A stretch of DNA of 64,000 bases from Mercurialis annua (GCF_937616625.2 NC_065576.1:13890501-13954500), one strand, 5' to 3'; positions 46,960 through 58,078 are shown, counted from the stretch's first letter. Made by a program: numbers and translations. Notes: generated by a model not told the origin, from the sequence alone.

Positions 46960-48345
46960 TCTAAATAGAACTCAAGCGGAGGAAGAAATCCAGAAAAAGA
47001 AGACCAGAAGGTAACACATACATGTGGCCCTGCACCCGCCTGTTGAACCTAAACAACAGGCACTCCTACTAACAGAAGCCTCCCTAGAAGATGATGTCTC
47101 GCGAAGTCGTCTAGATAGCTCAACTAAGGAACAGATACCAGACTGGTAGCAGAGTAACCCCTCAAATCCATTTGGAGAGCAGGCGATACCGAATCCCTGC
47201 CACGCGGCATCAATAAATGAGGTCCAGCCGGAACCATACGAGTACGTGGGCCACCCCACCAATGGAGAACATGTTCCTCTAGAAACCAGGACCTACAACT
47301 CGGGCCATGCATTAAATAGCACATGCCCGATCTCTCTACAGCACCCTGTACCCACCGAGGTCAGCGAACTGCAGGCGGAGTGTTCCAAGAACTATCCACC
47401 TGCGACCAATAGAACAGGGGTCAGCACTGCAAATAAGACCCAGAATAGTTCAAAAGTGGAGTTCAGTATTCACATCTGTCCACGCCAGCTCGTTCAGCCG
47501 GCCTTTGCACTCAGCTCCCTAACTATGCATTAGAGTACGGGAAAAGTCCCAAAACCTCAGCATAGGGTATCCTAACCCCGGAAGGACACCGAAGCCAGTC
47601 AGAAGGCCCATCTTGATAGCCCAGATCTGAAACAAAAGAAAAACCGGCTAAGATAACAAAAATAAAAACACGATGCAGTTAAAAATCAATAAAACAACTC
47701 ACGTGTACATCATGCCACATCCCAGAAAGACGGGATCCCCCATGGACCAATCGGTCCATGCTAGTGTAAAGATAGGCCAAAGCAGTAGACCCCTAGTCAT
47801 ACGAACTGACCACTACCAAGTCCTCTAAGGCTGGCAGCACGCAAAGTGGCAGAGTCGCACCTAATATACATAACAAAGTACACCACATCAGATAACAGAT
47901 GAAAGCTCGGACGATCAGATAAACATCGCCGCTAGTCCGGGGAAGCTCTCCTTGTAACGATCGTACAGCTCAGGGTGTCGAAGACTGCGACCTTCATCTC
48001 CGGAGTAAAACCCAGCATCTCGAAGATATACGTGTCTCTTTGAGGGTAAAATCCCAAACCGCCATCGAAAGGCACAGGCGAACCTCCAAAGGATAACCCC
48101 GTGATCAGCAAGAAATTCAGAGGGGTCACTGTCAATTCTCCAACCGGCAAGTTAAATGTATGGGTGGTATCCATCCACCGCTCCATTAGCGCACGCAAAA
48201 AAACGATGTCACAAATCCTCGTCGTCGTAAACAGACCGCTAGCAAGACGGCCGGAACCCGTAGCGTCTACCCGAGAACGAACAGCAGCAGGCAAAGCATT
48301 GTACCAGATACGACCACAAAGTTCCTAAAAGTACGGAACACATCT
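46960..48345 (-). pseudogene. Plant mobile domain (PMD, MAIN/MAIL-type) gene remnant, antisense in the retrotransposon
   Basis: On the minus strand, opposite to the element, the clearest block is 48294-47932: a stretch resembling the PMD core (LRALMERWMDTTHTFNLPVG, ELTVTPLNFLLITGLSFGGS, PVPFDGGLG). Later parts lie in other frames: GSTALAYLYTSMDRLVHG (about 47770-47740), QIWAIKMGLLTGFG (about 47630-47590) and a 66-codon stretch at 47324-47124 with WFLEEHVLHWWGG. This order matches the helical PMD fold found in plant nuclear MAIN/MAIL proteins and in copies carried by gypsy and Mutator-like elements. Frame changes may be lost introns or mutations. A small frame just upstream (48814-48593) may be an earlier exon. 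Family assignment is from recalled motifs, without a search. Confidence 0.65.
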
Positions 48346-48439
48346 TTCTCCTTGAAGCACAAAAAGATCAAAAAACGGGGTCAAAATCATCAAAAATCAA
48401 ACCGGAATAGTCGAAAAATGTATTAGAGGTCGCGTGCCA

Positions 48440-48545
48440 CAGAAGTACCGGCGCTACCATCACGGCGCCAATATCACTGGCGATATCGCCAGCTTATTCT
48501 GGCGGCACCGCCAGAACATAGTGGCGTGGCGCCACTGCCGCCACT
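48440..48545. repeat. Internal GC-palindrome segment
   Basis: Alternating complementary words (accggcgctacc, acggcgccaat, actggcgatatcgccagc, tggcggcaccgcca, gtggcgccactgccgccac) form several overlapping hairpins. The style matches the LTR segment at 46577-46650 although it lies in the internal region, upstream of the antisense gene. Confidence 0.8.
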
Positions 48546-49069
48546 TTTTTTCCTCTCTCCGAGACATTTTTTGGGACTGGGCCCGCTTCCGACTAAGTTC
48601 GACAATATTTCGGACATATTTCAAATATAACGACAATAAAACGTCTATCTACAAGCCAAAACGATGAAAACACACCTGACGATGAGTCTTGGCACATAAA
48701 TGCCCATCCAGATACAATGAGAGCGGGACCTCCTCGCCCGCCTCCAGTAAAGTAGCATGTCGACTGCCGGTCAGGATCAATGCACGGCTCCCTAAAAGTC
48801 CAGAGTGGTGTCATAGTTCAAATTTTCAAATCCAGGGAATAGAGAAACAAGAAAGAGAAACTCAAATAAAAAATAAAAAATGACTCTTAAAAAAGCACAA
48901 GCCACTAAAAGATGAAAAAGTACATCTTTTCAGGACATACACGAAACGATACCTCTAAGGTTGTGAAACGGACAAGTAAGAGTACATGCATCCCAAACGA
49001 TGAACAGCCAAAAAGTACAAACAATCCTGAAAACAGACAGAGAAAAATACAGAGAAGTCCCAGAGCCTT

Positions 49070-49500
49070 CAAAACCAATCCCAGAGATTTAGAATAAGTC
49101 CCAAAGCCTTCAAGCAAAGTCCTATAGCTTTCAGACAAGTCCCAAAGCCTTTAAGCAAAGTCCTAGAGCCTTCAGACAAAGTCTCAGAGCCTTTCACCGA
49201 AATCCCAGAGCCTTCTCAGCAAGCCTTTGAGCCTTCAGTCAAGCCCCGGAGAATCAGAGCAAGCCCTAGAGTCTTCAAACCAGTTCTAGAGTATCCAGAA
49301 CAAGCAATAGAGCCAGGCTCCTCAAACGGCGTAGAAACGCCAAGATGCGGTAGAAAGACATCGAAATATGGTATAAAAACACCATAATTGGCAGAGACAC
49401 GCCAAAGCCTGATAGAAAACATTACCATGCGTCAGAAAGACACTGACGATCGGTAGAAAGACACCGAGAATGGCAGAAAGACGTCAAAACCTGGTAGAAA
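49070..49500. repeat. Two adjoining minisatellites of about 22-26 bp units
   Basis: 49070-49300 repeats 'gtcccagagccttcagacaa'-like units about nine times. 49320-49500 repeats 'ggtagaaagacaccgaa'-like units about seven times. The units are diverged. They lie in the 3' untranslated part of the nested element, where Tat-lineage elements commonly carry tandem repeats. Confidence 0.8.
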
Positions 49501-49952
49501 CACACAAGCATCTGTTAAGTGTGGAATAATTAACGGAATCCAGACACTTATTCAATAGGGTGGCCCTTGGGACGGCCAAGGGGATGCTGTCCTTTCTACA
49601 AATCTAAGAAGGTATGGACAGGATAATTACCGGGGTCCGAGCCATCGGACCACTCTAAGGACGGCTGAGAGTCTATAGCTCCATTCCATGGGGCACGCAC
49701 TCAGGCAGCCTAGGTTCAACGGCAGCTGAGAAGACTACTCCCAGCTAGATGAGGAGTAGACCAGAACCAGAGATGCATGAGGCCAGGGTCATGCACCAAA
49801 GCGGGTAATGCTGAGGCTAGGGCATTAACATACCACCGAACGAGCGAGCAACTCTGATGGTGGGCAGTATCTGTGTCGCTTGTCTAACAGCAAGTCTCTT
49901 CTTTAACAAAAATTGACCTGCTTCGTCAATTCTCGTTAGAGAGGAGGCAAAC
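49501..49952 (+). other. 3' untranslated region and polypurine tract of the nested element
   Basis: Non-coding, GC-richer sequence (ggtggcccttgggacggcc, ggccagggtcatgc) ends in the purine tract agagaggaggcaaac just before the LTR. No frame is recognisable. Confidence 0.55.
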
Positions 49953-50408
49953 TGTAGACACATATTTTTCGGACAGGTAAAAAGGGATAAGGAACTGAAG
50001 CGTCTAATGACGATTTCTAGAGAAATCCGTCCAGCTGACGAGCTTTCGATTTGCTTGCTGGAATCTAAACAGGCGTAGCCTGTGCACAATTGCAAACTTG
50101 GAGGATTAAAACGCAATTAGGCGTAAACAGCCCAAAAAAATCCAAAGAAATTGTAATCTAAGTCTAGAAATTGGACTAATTGCAATATCTTAGAAGTTTA
50201 TGGGCCAATTTGCAAGTTTGGCGGACTGAAATTGACCATAACCAAACCTAAAGGGCCCAAGGAACCTGTTTTAACACTTTCGGGCACCAAAATGCACTGT
50301 TAGCACTCTCTTACCAAGCTAGCCAGTCTAAATCCGAATTTAATTAATTTAACGGTGTTTCTAGATCCTAATACCTAAAAGCCTATCACTTCACACACTT
50401 TCACTCTA

Positions 50409-50441
50409 GAAGATTCTATAATATTCTAGAAGATTTTAGAA
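50409..50441 (+). promoter_or_regulatory. Heat-shock-element array in the 3' LTR (degraded)
   Basis: It has the same position (456 bp into the LTR) as the array at 45788. Of seven alternating units, five keep GAA or TTC; two are changed (taa, ttt). The array lies about 25 bp upstream of an intact TATAAATA. Confidence 0.65.
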
Positions 50442-50464
50442 AACCCTAGGTCATACCATTCCCC

Positions 50465-50472
50465 TATAAATA
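50465..50472 (+). promoter_or_regulatory. TATA box of the nested element's LTR
   Basis: TATAAATA sits in cccctataaatact, about 510 bp from the LTR start and just downstream of the heat-shock-like array. The 5' LTR copy has lost it (ccaataaac). Confidence 0.7.
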
Positions 50473-53400
50473 CTATTGTTAGTCAGCTGAGTCAAATGTC
50501 AGACCAGAAAGTTAAAAACCCTAGAGCAAAATTTGAACCCCCTAGGAGACACACACACAAATCACATCAAATCCATTCTAGAAAACACCTAAGATCGCTT
50601 TAATTCTCCAAGAACGCAAGCCTGCACAGATTCGAAGCTGGATTCCACATCCACTTCCCAGTAAACGAGCCAAGGACTCAGACCCGTAATTCTGATGACC
50701 CTCTCATTATATTCCTTTGATTTTCCATTAATACATGTATAATTTCCATAATTGTTGTGCTTGTGTTCTTAGAATGCATCTTTAGATGCTTTTATTGCTT
50801 TTTTCCATCAATATTGCAATAATTAATCAATCCGGTGATTTTTAATAAATTGCTATCAAATTCGATGATATACATGTTAATTTGCTGTAATTAACCACAT
50901 TTAAGCTCAAACATACAAACCCAATTAATTTAAGACTCTTAGAATACATGTTTCTCAATGATTTTAGCTCTTTTAGCCATGAAAAACCTATTTTAGTACT
51001 TGCTTCCCATAAATAATTTTGTTTAAATGAGCTTCAAACACTCTAATTATGCCATATTTGGATTTCTTATTCGATTTTATGCGATTTTGACTACTTTTGC
51101 ATGAGAAACGGACTTGTGGCAAAAAAACAAGTGGCGGCGCCGTCACCTTATCCTGCCAGCGCCAGCAGCTTAAGCTGGTGTTGTGTTCTTCGTTGTCGCC
51201 TCTTCCCAGAATCACTTCCAGATCCTTCCAGCTTCGATCCAGACTTCAAAATGTGTTTCCTGGCTCATCCGAACTCCAAACCAGGACCAGTTTGAATCCA
51301 GACGTAGAGAATTAGGAGTAGTTTAATATTCTGTATTGCAACGGGCCAGACCCGATGTAAAACAGACCCAGAAGTCTAAATATGTAACATAATGTATAAA
51401 TCGGGCCCACGAGCCTGAGGCCCAGTAAACCAGTAACTTCCAGAGCCGATTTTGGGCTAACCCGACTGAAAATCGACTCAGATCAAACTAGTAGAACCGG
51501 ATCGACGAGACCCACAACTCTCATGGTCTGCCCGAGAGCCCATTCCGACCAAACCGATGGTCAAAACCCGTGCGAGTTCTAGGCACTCAAAAATCAACGA
51601 GATTAAAAAGTATTTCTAACCTTGTATGTATATCAAACTGCCCCTGAGCATGCCAGCACTGTTTATCGCTTTCCAAAAGCATTCCAAATCAAATAATACC
51701 TAGTTAAAGGACTAATCACCTAAAATCTTCCCATTAATGCAAATCCAGCCCATCACTTAGACATCGTGGGACTACCATAAAAACTTAGTAACGGTTGTAT
51801 AGGTTTTTCATGATCACCTAATAAAATCAATCAAATCACACTTATATATCCGGATTTGAGGCTTTGTGCATGTAATCATTCCAGACCAGGCAGACTTTTG
51901 CTATTTGCTAGAAATCTCTAGGGTTATATGTATGCTTAGGAATACCTACTACTTGCCTCAAATGTCATTCCTGATCGAGTCATATGCGCATCAAATGTGT
52001 TTACTGCTTTCGTACATTTTTATTTACAGCTTTCATAATCTGTGAACTGCACATACTGTTGAGATGAGATAAAAACGAATATGTCTAGTAAATAAAGCCG
52101 GTAACAGATAAGTCAGAAACAAGAGTCTCGGAGAGGTCCACGAACCCTAGTCTTTGGTCTGATGCACGATAATCTTACCAGAGGCGAGTAAGGTTATCTA
52201 GTCAGTTAAAAGGCATTTCCTAGTTGAACTAGGTGGCGACTCCATTTTTTCAAACCATTTCCAGATCGAGAAGTCAGCCATAAGCCTTTGGCGAGCGGCC
52301 CCCGAACCCCGCTCCGCTCACATTGTGCTTATCGTTAGCTATGACTTAGCTAGATTTAAAGTTCACCTCTTTAACAATTCTTCTTCTTAAAACAATCATA
52401 AGAGAGAAAGAGAAATACATAACAAACACATAGCCTAACTCCAGCCATGCGTAAATTCTACTAGAATTGATCTTATAAATCAAGTGAGAAGTTAATTGGT
52501 AAGTATCTTCATCTAAGTTTATAGTTTATTTGTTGTTTATCTTGTTTTGTTTTTGTACTATTTTCAGATTCAACAGTACAGCCTACGTAGTTTGCACATA
52601 AGTAGAGTGATAGAACTCCAAATCAAGTAATTCTTGATTGCAAATAAACTTTAGAGTGTCTCCTACAACTCCTATGCTTTGAGATTAATCTGTCTCAATC
52701 GTTTTAATATGTGAAATGTCCATAACATATTATTGCTTCAACTGTGAAAGAGGTTTGACCTCACCTCACTAAAACTGGTATAACTCATATCTCCGTTATT
52801 GGAATGTAGAAAGGCTTTTTTATTTGGATTCTAGACTCAAAGGGATAAACATTCACTGAAGGGTTTGTTAAACTTATGTCTATATTTTTCCCAAAACATG
52901 TTTGATTAAAAGCCTAATGTTCTGCCTATTAAGGTAGATTTATTGCCAAGTTTATAATCATGCATAAATCATATAGAAATCCATTTGTAGGAGCTGAATT
53001 TAGGTCAAATAACTATTAGATATATTTATAAGTATGTATATGTGATTTTGATGGCGTTTTGTGATTTACGTTGTTCATTTAGGTGCTCGTTTTGGCAACA
53101 ACGGTGCAAGTAGAAAGTAAGGCAGCTTGTGACGTGATTTTGGACTAGTTTTGGTTGTTGTATGGTGAGTAGATATACTAGCCCTTGCTACTGAAATTAA
53201 TTTTCTATTTTGATATTCAAAGTGTCAAGGTTAATTGTGTTATAACCGGTTATATATGGTTGTTTTGATAATGCACGAAAGGTGTTTGATAAAATGTTTC
53301 TTTGAACGTTTTAAATGATACATTATGCAATGTTGTTTATAAATGAAAAATGTGTTGATTGAAATCAATATGTGGATTTGATTAGGATTAAGATATTATC

Positions 53401-54451
53401 CTTTTGATATATTGACTTATTTGTTATAAAAGTGTTATGCCTTTCGGCGAATTCAATAGTCATTTGTTTTGGCAAATGATGTATGAAAATGTTTGAGTTG
53501 GTTAAGTTTTGAATGATAATTTGAAATGGTTTTATTGTTGAATTGTATTGAGTTTTGATGAAATGATTTGAGATTTCTTTTATGTGATATGCCTACTCTG
53601 TAACGATATATTTAGGAGGTGCTGACTTGTGAAATACACCTGGTTATGTGCTGAGTTAGTTATATGCACATGTGATATATTATGAGTGTCTATGCGCATT
53701 TGACACATGGCACTTGATTGATGGTCAGTGAAGGGAGAAAGGCTAAGCCGTGCTAATGATGGAGAAGGGTTAGCCGTCAAGTGTGCCTAGATATGTTGGT
53801 TAGACTATAGATCGTTGTTGTGTTCCTGATTACAGGCCTATTATTTGTATTATTGTTAGAGGGTAATATATCACTGTTATAGTTGATGATTGATATAAAC
53901 TATGTTTCATATTTAAAGTGAAATTGTTTTGATATTCGTTTATATTTGTAAATGCTTTCGTGATGGACTTCAAAAGTATTTTGTGTTGTATTGAACTGTT
54001 TTCTAGTATTCGTTATTATATGATATACTTACTTTAAGTATTTAAATTTTTTTATGCTTATTATGTCTATTCACTGAGGTTTTGCTCATTTTAGTTATTT
54101 TAAAACCTTTTCAGTTAGGAAGGCAGTCTAAGTACAGTTGACTAGAGAGAGTTGGGCTTAGAGTTTGGTCTTGAGACATAGAGGTTGGCCACATCTCCGA
54201 GTTTTGAGATCCCTTGATTTTTTGGTTTAAAATAAACTTATTTGTACTTATAAATATATTTTGAACCATATGTATATAAGTTTGTAACAATACTTAGTTT
54301 TCGTACAATGGTTTAAATAAAATTGTATAAAGGTTTTTCTTATATTTATGCTTAATTATTTACATAATACATTTTACGATTTTGATTTGGTATTAAAAAT
54401 ATTTTAAATAACTGTCAATCTCGTGCTAAGTAAGGCGGGGTCTGACAATTT

Positions 54452-54463
54452 TGGTATTAGAGC
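54452..54463 (+). other. Primer-binding site (initiator tRNA-Met type)
   Basis: TGGTATTAGAGC follows the 5' LTR after a 4-nt spacer. It differs by one base from TGGTATCAGAGC, the complement of the plant initiator tRNA-Met 3' end used by most gypsy elements. Confidence 0.85.
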
Positions 54464-54501
54464 TTCGGTTTGATGATCATGTAGACTCTTCACTTTTGGT
54501 T

Positions 54502-54814
54502 AAATTAAGTGACAATTTGCCCCTTTAACTTGTAAGCAATGGGCAATTAACACATAAATTAACTTTGTGGGCAAATCAGTCACAAACTTGTTGATTATGG
54601 GCAATCAACCCCATTTTGGCAATTTTCCTCCCTCAACTTGTAAGCTAATTGCTTCCTAAATTAGCAATTTACCCTCTCAACTTGTAAACTAATTTGCCCA
54701 AATAGGGTTAATTGCCCATGGTTACCAAGTTCGTGGCTAATTTTCCTACAAAGTTAAATTATGTGTTAGTTGCCCATTGCTTCCAAGTTGAGGGGGCAAA
54801 TTGCCACTTAAGTC
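54502..54814. mobile_element. MITE (family D), 313 bp, in the Tekay leader
   Basis: The left arm (attaagtgacaatttgcccc, agcaatgggcaattaacaca) and the right arm (tgtgttagttgcccattgct, ggggcaaattgccacttaa) are complementary. Flanks CTTTTGGTT (54493-54501) and CTTATGGTT (54815-54823) match at 8 of 9 positions. The second leader copy at 61856-61972 lacks the element (cagttttggtttttgatatt), so it shows the empty site. A plus-strand frame opening at 54712 draws its first codons from this MITE and should not be taken as the gag start. Confidence 0.88.
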
Positions 54815-54861
54815 CTTATGGTTTTGGATATTTTATTTTATTTTATTTTGATTATAGGACC

Positions 54862-56062
54862 ATGGAAGTTCAAGGTCATGGGGATAGGGCTTCTCAACGT
54901 GAGAATGTTGGCCGACAAGGTAGGAATGTAGAGGATGAGGTAGAGTCTAGGGGTAGTACTGATCATGAATTAGAGTATGAGTCTAGGTTTCATGTAGATA
55001 ATCAACCAGTACCTCCTCCGCCCTCAGCTGTACCTATCCTACAGCTAGATCCTGCTGTCTTAGCACAAACTATCATTGTTACTCCGCAAGCTCAGGAGAC
55101 AAGAAGAAAACTTTGGGGATATCATAGAACATGCTAAGAAGTGTGGAGCATTTGATATTCATGGCACCATTGATTCCAAATAAGCAAATAGGCTTAGAGC
55201 TACAGATAAGTCATTTAACACTTTAGAGCTGACAGATGGGCAGAAGGCCAATAATGTTTATGGCTTGCTACATGATACAACAAATGTATGGTTTGTTAGG
55301 ATTAGATTGTTATTAGGAGATCAGTTGACCTGGGAGATATTCAAGAATGAGTTTTGCAGGGAGAATTTAACTAAAGCATACAACGCAGAGAGACAAAATG
55401 AGTTTATTGCTCTAAAGTAAGGTTTAATGGCAGTGCGGGAATACATTGATAGATTTGAAGAACTTTGCAAGTTTGCTTCAAAAATCTTTCCTACAGAAGC
55501 TCAAAAATATTACAGATTCAAAGAGGGGCTGCAAGCTATTTTAAGAATGAGCTATCATTGTATGAGGGAACATAGTTCAGAGGCTAGGTTGAGAAGGCGA
55601 TAGAAAAAGAAAAGCTGAGAGAAGACCTGGAACAAGAGAGTAAACAAAAAGCTTCAGTTTGGACTGGGAAACAATGGGGGATTCAACAAGGGAACTAACT
55701 CATTTCAACAACGAAAAAAAGAGACGGGAAGATCTAGAGGTAATAGAGTACCCTGGTCTTGGTCTGGTTCACAGAGACCTCAATCGCATGATAGTAATTT
55801 CTTAGTAAGGCAGCCAGCATCTAGTGTAGGTAGTGTGGCTAGCAAGAAGAGATCTATAACTTGCTTTGAATGTGGTGGCATGGGACATATTATAAGGGAT
55901 TGTCCTAGTATGGAACAGTTTAGCTCAGGTCGTGGCAGAGGTTTCCAAGGTACTACTAATAGAGGTGGTCGAACATCAGGCTTTGATAGAGGTTCTGGTC
56001 GAGGTTCTGGCTTTAATGCAAATAAGGAAGGTGGAGCCTCAACTTCAACACAACTATGCTAG
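54862..56062 (+). pseudogene. Tekay gag, broken
   Basis: Gag forms the virus-like particle. The likely start is ATG 54862 (MEVQGHGDRASQRENVGRQG), right after attatagg and conserved in the second leader copy near 61948. A proline-rich N-terminal section runs to about 55120, then the frame is lost. The capsid region is readable in pieces at 55200-55620 (TDGQKANNVYGLL; QLTWEIFKNEFCRENL; MAVREYIDRFEELCKFAS) with in-frame stops at about 55181 and 55419. A basic Gly/Arg tail includes the zinc knuckle CFECGGMGHIIRDC (55861-55902; CX2CX4HX4C intact). At least two shifts and several stops make it non-functional. Confidence 0.85.
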
Positions 56063-56472
56063 GTACTCAGACTACTAGACCTGCTGTACAACCTAGAGTA
56101 TTTGCTTTGACTCAACAAAAAACAGCAAATTCTCCAGATGTTATTTTTGGTAGGTTAACTATCTTTGGTAGGGATGCTTATGTTTTAATTGACCCTAGTG
56201 CAACACATTCTTTCATTGTGTCGTCATTCATATCATGCATACCTCGAGATAAGAGTGTGATGAACCATGCTTTAGTTGTACATTTGCCAGTGGCTCAATC
56301 AGTAGTTTGTCAGCATGTTTATAAAGATTGTGAGATACATATTGGGGATTATAAGTTTGAGGTAGATTTAGTACCTTTGGTGCTTCAGATGTTTGATGTT
56401 ATAGTTGGTATGGATGTTTTATCCAAATACAAAGCAGTTGTTGACTGTTATAGCAAGAGGGTTTATTTTTAA
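56056..56472 (+). pseudogene. Tekay aspartic protease domain
   Basis: This is a 138-codon open segment with the retropepsin-like fold order. VIFGRLTIFGRDAYVLIDPS leads to the active-site block DPSATHSF (56200-56223, usually DSGATHSF or DPGSTHSF; the catalytic Asp is kept). It continues with VVCQHVYKDCEIHIGDYKFE and LVPLVLQMFDVIVGMDVLSK. It follows the zinc knuckle by a small overlap in another frame and ends at a stop at 56470 before the RT. The enzyme matures Gag-Pol; here it is part of a dead polyprotein. Confidence 0.8.
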
Positions 56473-56599
56473 TTACCAAAACATAGTGAAGTTATATTTA
56501 AAGGTGAGAATAGTTCAGAACACTATGGAATGGTATGATCTTTAACTTCTAGAAGAATGTTGAAAAAGGGTTATGAAGCATACTTGGCATATGTTATAG

Positions 56600-57390
56600 A
56601 TACAAAAAAAAGGAGTAAAACTTGAAAATATTCATGTTGTGAATAAATTCGCTGATGTATTTCCTGATAATTTACCAGGCTTACCACCAGATAGAGCGAT
56701 TGAATTTAGTGTTGATTTGCAATCAGGCACGAACCCTATTTCTCAAGCTCCGTATAGAATGGCTCAAGCTGAGTTGAAAGAACCAAAAGTGTAGTTGCAA
56801 GAATTGCTTGATAAAGGTTATATTAGACCTAGTTTTTCACCTTGGGGAGCTCCGGTGTTATTTGTGGAAAACAAATAGAACTATGAGATTGTCTATTGAT
56901 TATAGACAACTGAACAAGGTTACAATTCGCAACAAGTATGCACTTCCTCGAATAGATGACTTATTTGATCAACTACAAGGAGCTAGAGTATTCTCCAAGA
57001 TTGACTTCAGATCTGGTTATCATCAATTGAAGATTAAGAATCCAGATGTTCCTAAGACTGCATTAGGACTCGATATGGTCATTATGAATTCCTTATTATG
57101 CCATCCGGGTCAACTAATGCTCCAGCTGCTTTTATGGATTTGATGAACAAAGTTTTCAAGCCTTATCTAGATAGCTTTGTGATCGTATTCATCGATGATA
57201 TCTTAATGTATTCTAGATCTGAGGAAGAGCATGCAAAGCACTTGAGACTTGATTTCCAGACTTTAAGAGAAAAACAGTTGTACGCCAAGTTTAGTAAGTA
57301 TGTGTTCTGGTTAGAGAAAGTTACATTTCTTGGCCATGTCATCTCAGCAGAGTTAATTTATGTTGATCCTAAAAGGTGGAAGCTATAATT
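56600..57390 (+). pseudogene. Tekay reverse transcriptase, broken
   Basis: Typical gypsy RT blocks occur in order: VFPDNLPGLPPDRAIEFSVD (about 56655-56715), [12 protein letters not shown], then a stop (about 56791) in place of a conserved Lys/Glu codon. [20 protein letters not shown] follows, then a frameshift near 56870. The catalytic-palm start [20 protein letters not shown] and [20 protein letters not shown] (about 56940-57005) follow. A shift near 57090 gives the last block with [12 protein letters not shown] and the active site [19 protein letters not shown] (57188-57245). The catalytic Asp pair is kept, but the chain is interrupted at least three times. Confidence 0.85.
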
Positions 57391-57539
57391 AACTGGAATT
57401 CTCCGAGTAATTTACATGAGGTATGCAGTTTTCTAGGTTTGGCTAGTTATTACAGACGGTTTGCGAAAGACTTTTCTATTATTGCCTCACCATTAATAAA
57501 GTTACTACGGAAGGACGTGAAGTTTGTGTGGAGTCAATA

Positions 57540-57970
57540 ATGTTAGAATAGCTTTGATGCTTTGAAAGACTATTTAACTTTAGCTTCAGTTTTGACACTT
57601 CCAGTTACAGATTTGGGGTATGTTGTATATAGTGATTCTTCCAAGAATGGGTTGGGATGTGTATTAATGCAACAGGGAAAGGTAATTGCTTATGCTTCAA
57701 GGCAATTAAGACCACATGAATTGAATTATCCTACACATGATCTAGAACTTGCAGCAGTCATATTAGCTTTGAAGATATGGAGACATTACCTATATGGTGA
57801 GAAATGTCTTGTCTACACTGCTCATACAAGTTTGAAGTACATAGTGAGTCAAAAAGAACTGAATTTGAGACAAAAAAGGGTGGATAGAACTTCTAAAAGA
57901 TTATGATCTTACTATAGAGTATCACCCTGGAAAAGCTAATGTAGTAGTTAATGCCCTTAGCAGGAAACCT
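57540..57970 (+). pseudogene. Tekay RNase H domain, broken
   Basis: The segment 57562-57906 reads [40 protein letters not shown] and [17 protein letters not shown], keeping the first Asp and the Glu. The next conserved motif, usually YTDHKSLKY, reads YTAHTSLKY, so the third catalytic Asp is lost. A frameshift at about 57885 moves [17 protein letters not shown] (to about 57970) into another frame. A TAA/TAG pair at 57538-57551 separates it from the RT connection. Confidence 0.85.
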
Positions 57971-58078
57971 TCAGGTAATCTATTTTATATCATCACAGTA
58001 AGGATTCCATTATTACTAGAACTGAGAAGACTTAATGTACAATTAAATGAAAGTGAAAATGGAGCTTTATTAAATACT

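Larger units (their letters stand above)
45331..52322 (+). mobile_element. Nested Tat-like LTR retrotransposon, non-autonomous
   Basis: It begins TGTAGACACC and ends ccgctccgctcaca, flanked by the 5-bp duplication TTGTG (45326-45330 and 52323-52327). Its LTRs are 45331-46710 (3' part deleted) and 49953-52322. The internal part (46711-49952) has no gag, protease, RT or integrase; it holds an antisense plant-mobile-domain gene remnant, two minisatellites and a 3' untranslated region. The LTR end block with ggtggcgactcc and the antisense extra ORF are features I associate with the Tat lineage, but without pol this is not proved. Confidence 0.85.
49953..52322 (+). mobile_element. 3' LTR of the nested element, 2370 bp
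   Basis: TGTAGACACATATTTTTCGG follows the purine-rich tract agagaggaggcaaac (49938-49952). It ends ccgctccgctcaca. It has a heat-shock-element-like array (50409-50441), a TATA box (50465-50472) and a GC-palindromic segment (51123-51180). Confidence 0.9.
45062..54447 (+). mobile_element. Tekay 5' LTR, split by insertion
   Basis: The left part is 45062-45330; the right part is 52323-54447 (resuming ttgtgcttatcgttagctat...). The 3' LTR shows the unbroken version (aatcttatttattgttctta at about 59797). Both LTR copies share gacttcactg-type and tttaaaaccttttcagttag blocks and the ending gctaagtaaggcggggtctgaca. The copies differ by scattered substitutions and small indels, so the insertion of this element is old. 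Confidence 0.9.

Noticed and set aside
46727..47533. 95-codon plus-strand frames in the nested element
   Set aside because: They run opposite to the readable plant-mobile-domain remnant and have no domain, so they are shadows in GC-richer sequence.
54712..54861. Upstream gag start giving a 141-codon frame
   Set aside because: The first part of the frame lies in MITE D. The second leader copy lacks it and keeps the ATG equivalent to 54862.
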